Part shown: in pieces, positions 8,703 to 17,428 of the stretch | Numbering within the stretch: the first letter of the stretch is position 1 | How the letters are laid out: each line of letters begins with the position of its first letter | NCBI GenBank assembly: GCA_027012135.1 | Contig: JALUZF010000167.1 | Location: 1 to 63,357 of the forward strand | DNA length: 63,357 nt | Direction: 5' to 3' | From: Gammaproteobacteria bacterium | Lineage (GTDB): Bacteria; Pseudomonadota; Gammaproteobacteria; GRL18 | Translations under genes and position numbers: made by a program | Notes under the pieces: model-generated | Database searches by the model: none | Seen by the model: the letters and a program-made list of their open reading frames with translations, nothing else | What the model was told of the DNA's origin: nothing

Positions 8703-9404
8703 ATGAATCAGGAAAAACAGGAAATAGACAGCCCGATTGAAACCTCTGATGCCAAAGAAACCCGTGAGTTTCTGGCACAGAAGGTACAGGAATTTTCAGA
8801 TAAGCTGGCGGCTTTACCCAGGGTGGTCGCCCCGATGGAAAAAGCCAGAGTATTACTGGATTTGGCCAATGCTGAACTGGGTATGACTCAGATGAGTGAT
8901 GTCTGGAATCATGCCAAGGAAGCCTTTGATATCTGTATTGCCAATGAAGAATGGCAGATGGCAATTGAAGCCTGCGACTTACTGTATCAGACAGAACTGC
9001 CTTCCTCCATTATTGCCCTGGGGCATGGTGTCTGGCTGTCAGTGACTTATCCCGTTGAGCCGGAATACACCATTAATATGCTTAACTACGTGATTAATGA
9101 AACCCCGGATGATGCCGACGGCGCCGCCCTGGCGGCCGTAACGGCCCATTTTATAGTGGATCACCGCACCGAGGGTCGTAAGAAAGAAGATCTGAAAGTG
9201 ATCACGGGTAATATGATTGCCAAAGTGGCTGAGCGGCACAGCAAGGTTGAAACCCAGATGGGACTGGATGTCTGGATGGACAAGCTGGAATTAAGAGATC
9301 CCGATGTGTTCCTGCCCCGTATGGGGCTGGTGGTCGGTGCCATTGTCGGTGACGGTAACTGGTGGTTTGATCGGGATGAGTTGAGGGCTAAAATTCCGGA
9401 TTAA
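8703..9404 (+). CDS. Unknown 233-residue protein, TPR-like helices
   Basis: I do not recognise the family. Residues about 45-115 look like antiparallel helices of the TPR type (KARVLLDLANAELGM, then DVWNHAKEAFDICIANEEW, then MAIEACDLLYQ). The C-terminal third is different and ends with the aromatic segment GDGNWWFDRDELRAKIPD. It is cytoplasmic, acidic and without cysteine pairs. GGAG seven bases before ATG 8703 supports the start. It is the last gene of the unknown run; a bidirectional terminator follows at 9431. Confidence 0.72.
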   Translation: MNQEKQEIDSPIETSDAKETREFLAQKVQEFSDKLAALPRVVAPMEKARVLLDLANAELGMTQMSDVWNHAKEAFDICIANEEWQMAIEACDLLYQTELPSSIIALGHGVWLSVTYPVEPEYTINMLNYVINETPDDADGAALAAVTAHFIVDHRTEGRKKEDLKVITGNMIAKVAERHSKVETQMGLDVWMDKLELRDPDVFLPRMGLVVGAIVGDGNWWFDRDELRAKIPD

Positions 9405-9430
9405 TTGCTGGTTGTTGAAAGTAAAAGATT

Positions 9431-9457
9431 AAATCCCCCTTTGTAAAAGGGGGATTT
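9431..9457. terminator. Bidirectional palindrome/terminator between convergent genes
   Basis: AAATCCCCCTTT (9431-9442) and AAAGGGGGATTT (9446-9457) form a perfect 12-bp stem with a GTA loop. The hairpin sits between the ends of two convergent genes (9404 and 9470), the expected place for a two-way terminator. A related CCCCCTTT/AAAGGGGG palindrome occurs at 62089-62109. Confidence 0.7.
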
Positions 9458-9469
9458 AAGAGCTGGGAG

Positions 9470-10987
9470 TTAATCGTTGATTTCATCGCCGTGAAAGGTG
9501 CTTTCAAAGTGCATATTTTCGGGTTTTACGCCATTGGCCAGCAGTAAGGGCTTTAACAGGTGGTTAAGATGTCCGGGTGCGGAAATGTATAAATCAAAAT
9601 TATGCAGATGCCTGTGCTCATTGTGCAGGTGTTTGATTAAGGATTTCGCTACCACATCGGTTTTGGGTTCCAGAACAATCGGGGTATAGGTAAAATTATC
9701 CAGAGCATCGTTCCAGGAACGGCACAGATTTTCCAGGTAGTGTTCTTCAACCTTGCGTGTCATCCAGTATAAATGAATGGTATCAGCATTATCCAGCGAC
9801 ATGGCGTGTTCTATAAGCCCTTTGATGGGTGCAAATCCCGTATCCCAGGCGACAAAAATCAGTGAATTGGGTGAATCTTCGTCCAGAACAAAACTGCCGT
9901 AAGGCCCTTTTAATTTCAGAGTGTCGTTGCTTTTAACGTGCTTGATAATGGCCTGGCCAAAATTACTCTGATCATTGACGGGAATGTGAAATTCCAGGGT
10001 GCTGGGTTCACAGGGACAGCTGGCAATGGAATATTCAGCCTGCAGTTCTGTGTCACTGCCGCCGGTACCTTCGGGAATGATCAGCTCAATATGCTGACCG
10101 GCCAGAAAACGCAGACGCTGACTGCGTGGGGGACGCAGGGTCATAATAATGGCATGATCATTAATAGTCTGCAGTTGTTTTACTTTAGCCGTAATGCTCT
10201 GTAATGGGATATCATCGGCACTGACGGCTTCTTCTGTCTCCAGGGTAATATCGGTAATGGCCCGGTTGGAGCAGGTCAGAATATATCCCTGAGCTTTTTC
10301 ACTTTCTGAAAAAACATAATCCTGGTGGGCGGTTTTTTCGACCTTGCCGGACAGCAGTCTGGCCTTGCACTTGCCGCATTTACCATTATTACAGCCGTAA
10401 TTTACAGCCAGACCACTGCGCAGTGCGGATTCCAGTAAAGTTTCAGATTTATCCGAGGTAAAGTCATGGCGGCTGGGCAGCAGGCGTACATGGGGCAGCA
10501 TAAAATGTCTGATCTGCTGCTCCATATGATCGATGGGGGTGATCATTTTTTCTATTTCCAGGTTTCTGACTTCAGTATGAAACCAGTCTTTACATTCATT
10601 CAGTGCATGTTCCGGATTATCCCCAAGATTTATGGCCATTAAACGGTGTTTCAGGGCATCAATGAGTTCTTCCATTTTTTCTGCACGCCTGCGCTCATCG
10701 GCCAGTTCCTGGTTCATTTTTACCAGGCGGCGGCTTAAGGCATCTACCTGGGCACCTTCCCGTTCACTCTGGGCCATTTTGTGCACGGCATCACGCATGA
10801 ACTTTTCCACTTTCTCAAGCATGGTATTGTCTTCATACTGGGCTTCAGGAAAAGCCTTTTTTAAATCCGAAAGGGTTACGGTACCTTCCATAACTTTCAG
10901 TTTGTTTTCCTGAATTTTCTTTTGAATATCCCCCCGTTTAACACCGATAAGACGGGCTGCCTGAGATAATGATAAATGTCTGTCCAT
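9470..10987 (-). CDS. HTH - coiled coil - [2Fe-2S] ferredoxin - flavin reductase-like fusion
   Basis: The 505-residue protein has an unusual domain order. Residues 1-45 form a MerR/excisionase-like helix-turn-helix (SLSQAARLIGVKRGDIQKKI). Residues about 55-115 are a coiled coil. Residues 165-250 are a plant-type ferredoxin with cysteines at 199, 204, 207 and 239 (GCNNGKCGKC ... LTC). Residues 255-500 resemble a ferredoxin-NADP reductase module. In that last part the usual FAD motif RxYS is AEYS (Arg lost), and the NAD(P) glycine motif reads AWDTGFAPIKG, so cofactor binding may be altered. The frame extends to a TTG at 10999, but ATG 10987 has GGAG six bases upstream and is preferred. It may be a redox-sensing regulator or a reductase with a DNA- or protein-binding head. 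Function is inferred. Confidence 0.75.
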   Translation of the reverse strand: MDRHLSLSQAARLIGVKRGDIQKKIQENKLKVMEGTVTLSDLKKAFPEAQYEDNTMLEKVEKFMRDAVHKMAQSEREGAQVDALSRRLVKMNQELADERRRAEKMEELIDALKHRLMAINLGDNPEHALNECKDWFHTEVRNLEIEKMITPIDHMEQQIRHFMLPHVRLLPSRHDFTSDKSETLLESALRSGLAVNYGCNNGKCGKCKARLLSGKVEKTAHQDYVFSESEKAQGYILTCSNRAITDITLETEEAVSADDIPLQSITAKVKQLQTINDHAIIMTLRPPRSQRLRFLAGQHIELIIPEGTGGSDTELQAEYSIASCPCEPSTLEFHIPVNDQSNFGQAIIKHVKSNDTLKLKGPYGSFVLDEDSPNSLIFVAWDTGFAPIKGLIEHAMSLDNADTIHLYWMTRKVEEHYLENLCRSWNDALDNFTYTPIVLEPKTDVVAKSLIKHLHNEHRHLHNFDLYISAPGHLNHLLKPLLLANGVKPENMHFESTFHGDEIND

Positions 10988-11022
10988 ATTATTCTCCAAA
11001 AGTCATAAGCGGTATAATCAGT

Positions 11023-13251
11023 TTAAGAAGGTAATTTAGCCGGTAGTTTCACAGGCTGTTGACTGGGTTTACCGTACAGGTAACCCTGGGCATAGTGGAA
11101 TTTCATATTTTTAATGGTTTTTTCAGTCTGTTCTGTCTCAATGCCTTCAGCCACCAGTTGATGACCGGTTTCATGAATCATGTCGGCCAGATGATGAATA
11201 ATGCTGTATTGTTTTTTATCACCCAGCTGCTGAATCAGGGATATGTCAAACTTAACAATATCAACCGGCATGGAAGATAAATAACTGATGGATGAATAAC
11301 CACTGCCGAAATCATCCAGTGCAATAATAAAGCCCTGTTTTTTCAGGGTATTAATATGTTTGCTGGCCTGAATCATATTGGTTATCAGGGAGGTTTCAGT
11401 TATTTCCAGAACAATTTTATACCACTTTAAATAAGGAACAAACAGGGATAGTTGCTCTACTATATTGTCATGAATAATAGATGGGCCGGATACATTAATG
11501 GATACGCCGGTCTGTTCTGGAATTTTCCCGTTTTTAAGATCCGCTTCAATGGTTTTAAAGATAGCCAGATCGAATTCGTATTCAAGTTTACGGGCTTCAA
11601 CCAGTTCAAAAATATTCTGAGGCGGGATAATTTCATTGTCTTTCTGTATTCTCAGCAAGGCTTCATAATAATCCACCTTATGATCAGACAGGGTAATTAT
11701 GGGTTGGTAAAACATGACAATATCTTTGCCTGAGGCTACGGCATCATAAACAATATTGTTGATTTTACTGGAAAAAATACTGTTGGAGCTTTTGTCGATG
11801 CCTTTTGAATAAAAAATGATATGATATTTTCCAGGCTTTTTTGCTTCATAGACAGCAACATCTGCCTGCCACAGGAGATCATTAATACTGCCGGATTGCT
11901 GTTCAATATTATGTGCAATACCAATACTGGCAACAACGGGTTCTTTAATTTTTAAATCCCTGGGGATAATATTTTTTATGGCTTTTTTACATCGTTCAGC
12001 AACATAAAGGGCATCCTCTGGTTTGGCTACCTGGATAATGGTTGCAAACTCATCTCCTCCGATGCGATAGAGTTTTTCTCCTTTTCTTAATGAGTGTTGA
12101 ATAGTTTCTGAAAAGGCCTGAAGTACCCTGTCACCCACTGGATGTCCATAAGTATCATTAATACTTTTAAAATGGTTTATGTCAAACAGCAGCAGGGCGA
12201 TTCTCTGACGGCTGTCCGAGAAAATATCCTGAACGTGCTGCCAGTGCTCTTCAAAAGCCCTGCGGTTAAAAACTCCGGTGAGTGCATCACGATGAGCCAT
12301 ATTCCAGAGTTCTTTGTTTTTATTGTCCAGGTTAAGATAAACCTTTTTTAACTTGTTCTGATATTGGATAAGTGAATGGCGTACTTTTTCCAGTTCATCA
12401 ATATGAAACTGATGCCCTGTATCTAAAACCCTTTTAAGCTCCGAATCCTGGTCCAGCTCGTCAATATAACGGGAGATTTCAAGTAAGGGACGTGAAAGAA
12501 AAAAACTGATTAGAAAATAAAATAAAATGGCAAAACCAATTAAAATAATCGAATTTCGGGTAATGGCCTGTTTTAGAAACTGGGTAATTGTCTGAATGTC
12601 ATTATTACTTTTAACCTGATAACTTAGATACTGTATGAAGTCATTTACCGGGATAGAGTCTTTTTTCCTGACAGTGGTTTTCAATGAGTCTGAATCAATA
12701 AAATTGAACTGTTTAAATTTTAATAATGAACTGAATACTTTACTTTTGGTTGTTACATAGCCGCGTATCTTTTTTGTGTTATCACGATCAAGAATTGGGG
12801 TGGTCAGTATAAGATAAGCAATATTATTTTCAATTATAAAGTATGGGGTTAACTGATTAGTGGCAATGGTTTCAGGCAGGGTAGTGGTTCTGAGCTTAAC
12901 CAGAATATGTCCCTGATTATCGTATAAAGCGGCTTCCTGGTAATAATCAGGTAATAATCTTGAATTGTATAAAAGATGGGTATACCAGAAAGAATAAAAA
13001 CTGGAATTATCCAGCTGCTGATGGACCTCATCCCAGTTGCTAAACTTATTATTAATTTCCTGGTGCTGCATAATAAGATGTTTATATGCATCGATTAGCT
13101 CATGGCGTCCTTTTTCCTGGTAGGCATGGATAAGCTTCTGGTTAATATGGTTAATGTCATTATAAGCATAAAAACTGCTGCCAATAAAAACAATAATATA
13201 CAAAAGGATAAAGCCCAGTGCATAATGTTTTATTGATAATTGCTTTGTCAT
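11023..13251 (-). CDS. Membrane-bound GGDEF-EAL c-di-GMP enzyme
   Basis: The 742-residue protein makes and/or breaks cyclic di-GMP. It has membrane segments at about 11-30 and 233-252, flanking a periplasmic sensor of about 200 residues (CHASE4-like by layout). A linker helix follows, then a GGDEF domain with an intact GGDEF at 398-402 and an EAL domain starting with EALLR at 530. The EAL residues Asn (SINVSG), Glu (LEITET), the DD pair (ALDDFGSGYS), Lys (VKFD) and Glu (VAEGIE) are all present, so both domains look catalytically competent. The inhibitory site five residues before GGDEF reads RKGE instead of RxxD, so product inhibition may be lost. The ATG overlaps the TGA of a relic gene (13248-13409). 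The HD-GYP gene upstream makes this a c-di-GMP neighbourhood. Confidence 0.9.
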   Translation of the reverse strand: MTKQLSIKHYALGFILLYIIVFIGSSFYAYNDINHINQKLIHAYQEKGRHELIDAYKHLIMQHQEINNKFSNWDEVHQQLDNSSFYSFWYTHLLYNSRLLPDYYQEAALYDNQGHILVKLRTTTLPETIATNQLTPYFIIENNIAYLILTTPILDRDNTKKIRGYVTTKSKVFSSLLKFKQFNFIDSDSLKTTVRKKDSIPVNDFIQYLSYQVKSNNDIQTITQFLKQAITRNSIILIGFAILFYFLISFFLSRPLLEISRYIDELDQDSELKRVLDTGHQFHIDELEKVRHSLIQYQNKLKKVYLNLDNKNKELWNMAHRDALTGVFNRRAFEEHWQHVQDIFSDSRQRIALLLFDINHFKSINDTYGHPVGDRVLQAFSETIQHSLRKGEKLYRIGGDEFATIIQVAKPEDALYVAERCKKAIKNIIPRDLKIKEPVVASIGIAHNIEQQSGSINDLLWQADVAVYEAKKPGKYHIIFYSKGIDKSSNSIFSSKINNIVYDAVASGKDIVMFYQPIITLSDHKVDYYEALLRIQKDNEIIPPQNIFELVEARKLEYEFDLAIFKTIEADLKNGKIPEQTGVSINVSGPSIIHDNIVEQLSLFVPYLKWYKIVLEITETSLITNMIQASKHINTLKKQGFIIALDDFGSGYSSISYLSSMPVDIVKFDISLIQQLGDKKQYSIIHHLADMIHETGHQLVAEGIETEQTEKTIKNMKFHYAQGYLYGKPSQQPVKLPAKLPS

Positions 13252-13409
13252 AGTGGTTTATTATTAGTGATCGGTAGAATGCTTTCTACGGTATCAAGCA
13301 AATCAAGCTCATTTTCAGCATCAAAAAAATGATTGGCACCCTTAATAATAATGGTGGTATTGGTCGATGCCAGGCTCATATTCCAGTTTTTTAAACGATA
13401 CCGTTCTTT
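13248..13409 (-). pseudogene. C-terminal relic of an alpha/beta hydrolase
   Basis: This is a short open stretch of 53 codons between an in-frame TAA (13410-13412) and a TGA that overlaps the ATG of the GGDEF-EAL gene. It reads KERYRLKNWNMSLASTNT, then TIIIKGANHFFDAENELDLL. The 'IIKGANHFF' histidine segment and its surroundings are typical of the last 50 residues of an alpha/beta hydrolase. The nucleophile-bearing N-terminal part is missing and I find no matching frame upstream, so it is a truncated remnant. An internal ATG at 13379 could still express 43 residues. The rest of the gap (13410-13567) holds no gene that I can recognise. Confidence 0.6.
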
Positions 13410-13567
13410 TTAATAAATACTCAACATAGAAGACGTCCATTATTGTCACGGGAATTGAGTCTGAAATTAGAATTATAAATTGAGTATAGTGTATAAATCT
13501 AAATAGTGTATTGTTTGGCTGAATTAGTTTGCCGGGGCTGGCAGTTTTTAAAACTGAATAAAATCTG

Positions 13568-14785
13568 TTAAACCAGATCCAGGTATTTTTGCGGATCAAC
13601 ATTCCACTGCTGGTCAGATTCAGAACTGGTGATTTTATATTTATCCTGTCCGGCTAAATCAATCAGCTTAGGTTCAATGGTTTCACGGGTGCGGGTGTTA
13701 AGAAAAATAATAATCTTTGGCATCAGCAGATTTTTGCCGGTTTCATACACCACAGCCAGGTATTTTTTATTCAGCATAACCAGGGTTGCAGGAGGGTAGA
13801 TGCCGACACACTGGATAAATTCCTGTAATAACTGTGGGTTAAAATGTGAGCCGGCCCAGGATAACATGCGTTTAAGGACTACGGATGGATCCTGGCCTTT
13901 ATGGTAACAACGGTCTGCGGTCAGGGCATCATAAACATCAACAATGGCTGACATTTGACCGATTTCACTGATTTGATCACCTTTCCAGCCGTTAGGATAG
14001 CCACTGCCATCATACTTTTCATGGTGTAAGGCGGCAACATCCAGGGCATTCTGGTTAATCCCCGGTGTTTTTTCCAGAATAATACGGCTGTCAACCACAT
14101 GACGGCGCATAATTACAAATTCATCGTCCGTCAGTTTGTCCGGCTTATTTAGTATCTCATCCGGAGTCAGCGTTTTGCCGATATCATGTAAAAAACCGCC
14201 CACCCCGACATCATGAATGACCGTTTCAGGCATGCTGCGGCTTTTAGCAAAGGACATCATCAAAACACCGATATTGACAGAATGCTCAAAGGTGTAGGCA
14301 TCCCAGTGACGTATACGGGACAGTCCCAGTAAGGCATTATGGTTATCCAGAACGGACTCTGACATATTATTAACAATAGAGGTCACTTCCTTCATTTTAA
14401 CCTGTTGACCCAGCTTGACATCAGACATGATAGTACTGATAAGCCCTTCTGCCTGTTTCTTTATATCTTTGGCTTTAGTCCGAACGGCTTTCAGGTTCTG
14501 TGGTTTCTTCCGGTTATGCGGGGCTGTGCCTGGAGGGGTATTACTAACAGAAGAGGCATTTTGTTCAGCAGGCTGTTTTGTCTGCTCAGAATTGGCTTCA
14601 ATATCCAGACCTTTATCAGTATCGATTTTTAGAGTTTTAATACCAGATTTAAGCAGTTTCTTTATATCGGCAGAATCGGTGATTTTAAACTGGTTTCTGG
14701 CAAAAGGATGTTCCAGCCAGGAGCAGTTTAAATCGTGGATATACATGCCGTTACGAATTTGTTTGACAGAAATGGTTTTTATCAT
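13568..14785 (-). CDS. HD-GYP domain c-di-GMP phosphodiesterase
   Basis: The 405-residue cytoplasmic protein has an N-terminal DUF3391 domain (about 1-65, starting IKTISVKQIRNGMYI), a variable Pro/Gln linker, and an HD-GYP domain (about 140-330). The metal motif is FLHDIGKT and the signature is HHEKYDGSGYP, both intact, so it should hydrolyse c-di-GMP. A C-terminal tail of about 70 residues follows. It is transcribed on the minus strand ahead of the hydrolase relic and the GGDEF-EAL gene. Together they form a local c-di-GMP set of one bifunctional-type and one degrading enzyme. Confidence 0.9.
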   Translation of the reverse strand: MIKTISVKQIRNGMYIHDLNCSWLEHPFARNQFKITDSADIKKLLKSGIKTLKIDTDKGLDIEANSEQTKQPAEQNASSVSNTPPGTAPHNRKKPQNLKAVRTKAKDIKKQAEGLISTIMSDVKLGQQVKMKEVTSIVNNMSESVLDNHNALLGLSRIRHWDAYTFEHSVNIGVLMMSFAKSRSMPETVIHDVGVGGFLHDIGKTLTPDEILNKPDKLTDDEFVIMRRHVVDSRIILEKTPGINQNALDVAALHHEKYDGSGYPNGWKGDQISEIGQMSAIVDVYDALTADRCYHKGQDPSVVLKRMLSWAGSHFNPQLLQEFIQCVGIYPPATLVMLNKKYLAVVYETGKNLLMPKIIIFLNTRTRETIEPKLIDLAGQDKYKITSSESDQQWNVDPQKYLDLV

Positions 14786-15003
14786 AAATTGCCGGTTTGT
14801 ATCAGCCAGGGAAGAATAAAAAAACTACAAAAGGACTTAAGCCTGACTTTGAGTATAGAAAATATTATTTAAAAAGAAAGAATGAATATAAAAAAATGAA
14901 TGTTTTTATAAATAAATGCAGGAAGGATGAAGGGTAAAGTAATGAGTAAACCCGGTTAATTACCAGGTGATTGTGCTTAAACAGATAGGAAGTTGAATAG
15001 AAG

Positions 15004-15079
15004 TGGCGTCCCCTAGGGGACTCGAACCCCTGTTACCGCCGTGAAAGGGCGGTGTCCTAGGCCACTAGACGAAGGGGAC
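15004..15079 (-). tRNA. tRNA-Glu (UUC), copy 1
   Basis: The 76-base gene on the minus strand begins GTCCCCTTCGTCTAG and ends with an encoded CCA. The acceptor stem GTCCCCT/AGGGGAC, the T-arm GGGGTTCGAGTCCCC and the anticodon loop CTTTCAC (anticodon TTC) are all clear. The sequence is identical to the copy at 22448-22523. A consensus promoter lies 95-123 bases upstream (15174-15202). Confidence 0.98.
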
Positions 15080-15173
15080 AATACCTGATATGTTCAGATA
15101 ATCAACGGACAAAAGTCTGCCTGAAGTCGATTATGTTATGTCGCTTCGTAGCGATTAGCTAGAAAGTGCGCAC

Positions 15174-15202
15174 ATTATATGGCCGGTTCTGGTATTAGTC
15201 AA
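15174..15202 (-). promoter_or_regulatory. Sigma-70 promoter for tRNA-Glu copy 1
   Basis: On the minus strand TTGACT (-35) is followed by 17 bases and a perfect TATAAT (-10), then GTGCGCAC as a GC-rich discriminator of the kind seen at stable-RNA promoters. The start point would leave a leader of about 90 bases before the mature tRNA. The leader contains a small hairpin, TCGCTACGAAGCGA. Confidence 0.8.
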
Positions 15203-15289
15203 ATAAAAATTTATTATAAGTGTGCAGAAGACCAGGGCCGGATTATACTTTGGTTAAAATATGTTCAATTTGAAATTTATAACCTCTGA

Positions 15290-15460
15290 GTATCCATTGA
15301 CCGTGCTTCTTGATGAAGTTTCGGCAGCAGGGACAATAAATTGCTCCTGCATTTATTGCATTCCCGCCTTCCGGCGGTCATGCTGCCGAAAAGCCTCCAT
15401 GGATGCGCTCTTTATTATAAGAGAAAGGCTTCTTCAGCAAGGAGTACGGTCAATGGATAC
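15290..15460. repeat. 171-bp multi-hairpin palindromic element
   Basis: The ends are a perfect 15-bp inverted repeat (GTATCCATTGACCGT at 15290-15304 and its complement at 15446-15460). A second inverted pair lies inside (TTTCGGCAGCA at 15319 and TGCTGCCGAAA at 15381). Between these are a CAATAAAT/ATTTATTG stem (15334-15358) and a CCGCC/GGCGG stem (15364-15377). On the right arm a small CTCTT/AAGAG stem (15408-15423) sits in an insertion relative to the left arm. I see no clear target duplication. It could be a miniature mobile element or a structured RNA. It fills most of the 550-base gap between tRNA-Glu and pgi; the open frame across it (15261-15479) does not look like a protein. Confidence 0.7.
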
Positions 15461-15630
15461 GGTATTTGCGTCTAAATGAGAATTATTAAAAGTATGCTCC
15501 CGCCCTGAGTTTTGCTATAAATCAAAATAGCTTCTTAAATATTAATTGTACATGGATAATCCGGTCCGGTTTTTATATGATAGAGTTGCCCTCTTACGCC
15601 ACTCTCGGCATTGATAATTATGGAAACAAA

Positions 15631-17313
15631 ATGAAACAGCCTACAAAAGATTTAGTCAAATCGCCCGCCTGGCAGGCATTGAAAGATCATTATGAAGCTA
15701 TTAAAGATGTTCATATGCGGGATATGTTTGCAGAGGATCCACTAAGATTTGAAAACTTTTCTACCTCTGTCAATGATATTGTGCTGGATTATTCCAAAAA
15801 CAGGATTAATGAAGAAACCATGCGTCTGCTTATGGGGCTGGCGCGTCAGGCCAATGTAGAGGAATGGCGGGATCTGATGTTTTCCGGAGAGCCGATCAAT
15901 TCCACTGAACATCGTTCTGTTTTACATACTGCACTGAGAAACCGTTCCAGTAAACCCGTTCGTGTCAATGGGCGTAATGTTATGCCCGGAATTAAAGCCG
16001 TGCTGGCCCATATGCGGGACTTTTCTGAACAGGTGCGTAGCGGAGAATGGCGTGGTTATAACGGTGCCCGGATAAAAAGTATTATCAATATCGGTATCGG
16101 CGGCTCCGATCTGGGGCCACATGTAGTGTGTGAATCCATGAAACCCTATTCACAGCGGGGACTGGATGTATACTTTGTTTCCAATGCTGACGCTACTCAT
16201 CTGGTGGAAACTTTAAAAAATGTCGAACCGGAAACCTCTCTGTTTGTTATTGCCTCTAAAACTTTTACTACCCAGGAAACCATGCTCAATGCTTTCAGTG
16301 CCCGTAAGTGGTTTATGGATCTGGTGGGTAATGAAAAAGCCATAGAAAAGCACTTTGTGGCGGTGACTACTAATGTTGAACTGGCCACCGAGTTTGGTAT
16401 TAATGAGGCCAATACCTTTGAATTTTGGGACTGGGTGGGCGGTCGCTATTCACTCTGGTCTGCTATTGGTCTGTCTATTGCATTGTATCTGGGGATGGAC
16501 CATTTTGAGTCTTTACTTGATGGTGCCTACGAAATGGATCAGCATTTTCTAAAGACGCCCCTGGAGGAAAATATTCCGGTTATTATGGCCTTACTGGGGA
16601 TCTGGTATAACAACTTTTTTGATGCCCAGAGTCATGCCATTATGCCTTACAGCCAGTACCTTGAACGCCTGCCCGATTACCTGCAGCAGCTGGATATGGA
16701 AAGTAATGGTAAAACAATTGACCGTACCGGCCACCGGGTGAATTATCTGACTGGGCCTATTATCTGGGGGCAGTCTGGTACCAACGGCCAGCATGCTTTT
16801 TTCCAGTTATTGCACCAGGGCACCAAGCCGGTACCGGCTGATTTTTTAATACCGGCTCTGAGTCAGAATCCTTTAGGTCTGCATCACCGGGTATTATTTT
16901 CCAACTGTCTGGCACAGACCAAGGCCTTAATGCTGGGTAAAAAATACGCAGAAGCCGTGGAAGAAATGCGCCATCAGGGCTATTCCCAGGATGAGATTGA
17001 AGAAGTCATTCAGCACAAGGTATTTGACGGCAATAAACCGACCAATACCATTATCTTTGAACGTCTGACACCCAAAACACTGGGATCCATTCTGGCCATG
17101 TATGAACACAAGGTGTTTGTCCAGGGAATTATCTGGAATATTAACTCCTTTGATCAATGGGGTGTGGAATACGGTAAGGTTCTGGCCGGTCAGATACAGA
17201 AAGACCTTTCAACTCCCGGGGATGTTGAAAACCATGATTCCTCCACCAATGGTCTGATAAATTATCGCAAGCGGGTTTACTTCGACGAAATCGATAAAAA
17301 TAAACTGGACTAA
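15631..17313 (+). CDS. pgi: Glucose-6-phosphate isomerase
   Basis: Pgi interconverts glucose-6-phosphate and fructose-6-phosphate in glycolysis and gluconeogenesis. The protein follows the E. coli enzyme through its whole length: NIGIGGSDLGPH (phosphate binding), SKTFTTQETM, the family signature DWVGGRYSLWSAIGLS, SNGKTIDR, GTNGQHAFFQLLHQGTK, and the end FDQWGVEYGKVLA ... HDSSTNGLI. An in-frame ATG at 15577 would add 18 residues, but alignment with E. coli and a GGAAAC just upstream favour ATG 15631, giving 560 residues (E. coli 549). It stands alone after the palindromic element. Confidence 0.96.
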   Translation: MKQPTKDLVKSPAWQALKDHYEAIKDVHMRDMFAEDPLRFENFSTSVNDIVLDYSKNRINEETMRLLMGLARQANVEEWRDLMFSGEPINSTEHRSVLHTALRNRSSKPVRVNGRNVMPGIKAVLAHMRDFSEQVRSGEWRGYNGARIKSIINIGIGGSDLGPHVVCESMKPYSQRGLDVYFVSNADATHLVETLKNVEPETSLFVIASKTFTTQETMLNAFSARKWFMDLVGNEKAIEKHFVAVTTNVELATEFGINEANTFEFWDWVGGRYSLWSAIGLSIALYLGMDHFESLLDGAYEMDQHFLKTPLEENIPVIMALLGIWYNNFFDAQSHAIMPYSQYLERLPDYLQQLDMESNGKTIDRTGHRVNYLTGPIIWGQSGTNGQHAFFQLLHQGTKPVPADFLIPALSQNPLGLHHRVLFSNCLAQTKALMLGKKYAEAVEEMRHQGYSQDEIEEVIQHKVFDGNKPTNTIIFERLTPKTLGSILAMYEHKVFVQGIIWNINSFDQWGVEYGKVLAGQIQKDLSTPGDVENHDSSTNGLINYRKRVYFDEIDKNKLD

Positions 17314-17346
17314 GTCTGTGTCCATTCCTTTATCCCTTATCCCACC

Positions 17347-17367
17347 GGGAGAGGGTTAGGATGAGGG
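17347..17367 (+). repeat. Copy of a 21-base intergenic repeat
   Basis: GGGAGAGGGTTAGGATGAGG plus one G is identical to 41610-41630. At 41593 it is the right arm of a full hairpin; here only the right arm with a short TCCC partner is present. It looks like a dispersed small repeat used near gene ends. Confidence 0.55.
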
Positions 17368-17400
17368 AAAATCTGGATTGATTAGAATACTTTTCTGTAG

Positions 17401-17428
17401 GTTCTTACTTACTTTGGTAGGTAAGAAC
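17401..17428. promoter_or_regulatory. Inverted repeat between pgi and the binding-protein gene
   Basis: GTTCTTACTTAC (17401-17412) and GTAGGTAAGAAC (17417-17428) form a 12-bp stem with one mismatch and a four-base loop. It lies about 90 bases before the next gene. No T-run follows. It could be an operator or a weak pgi terminator; the sequence does not decide. Confidence 0.4.

Noticed and set aside
13342-13602. Open frame of 86 codons on the minus strand between HD-GYP and GGDEF-EAL
   Set aside because: It is in a different frame from the hydrolase relic, overlaps the end of the HD-GYP gene and shows no family pattern.
15290-15460. Integron attC site
   Set aside because: The element is highly palindromic, but I find no GTTRRRY core pair at the ends, no integrase and no cassette array.
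15261-15479. Open frame of 72 codons across the palindromic element
   Set aside because: It is produced by the inverted-repeat structure, has no ribosome-binding site and resembles no protein.
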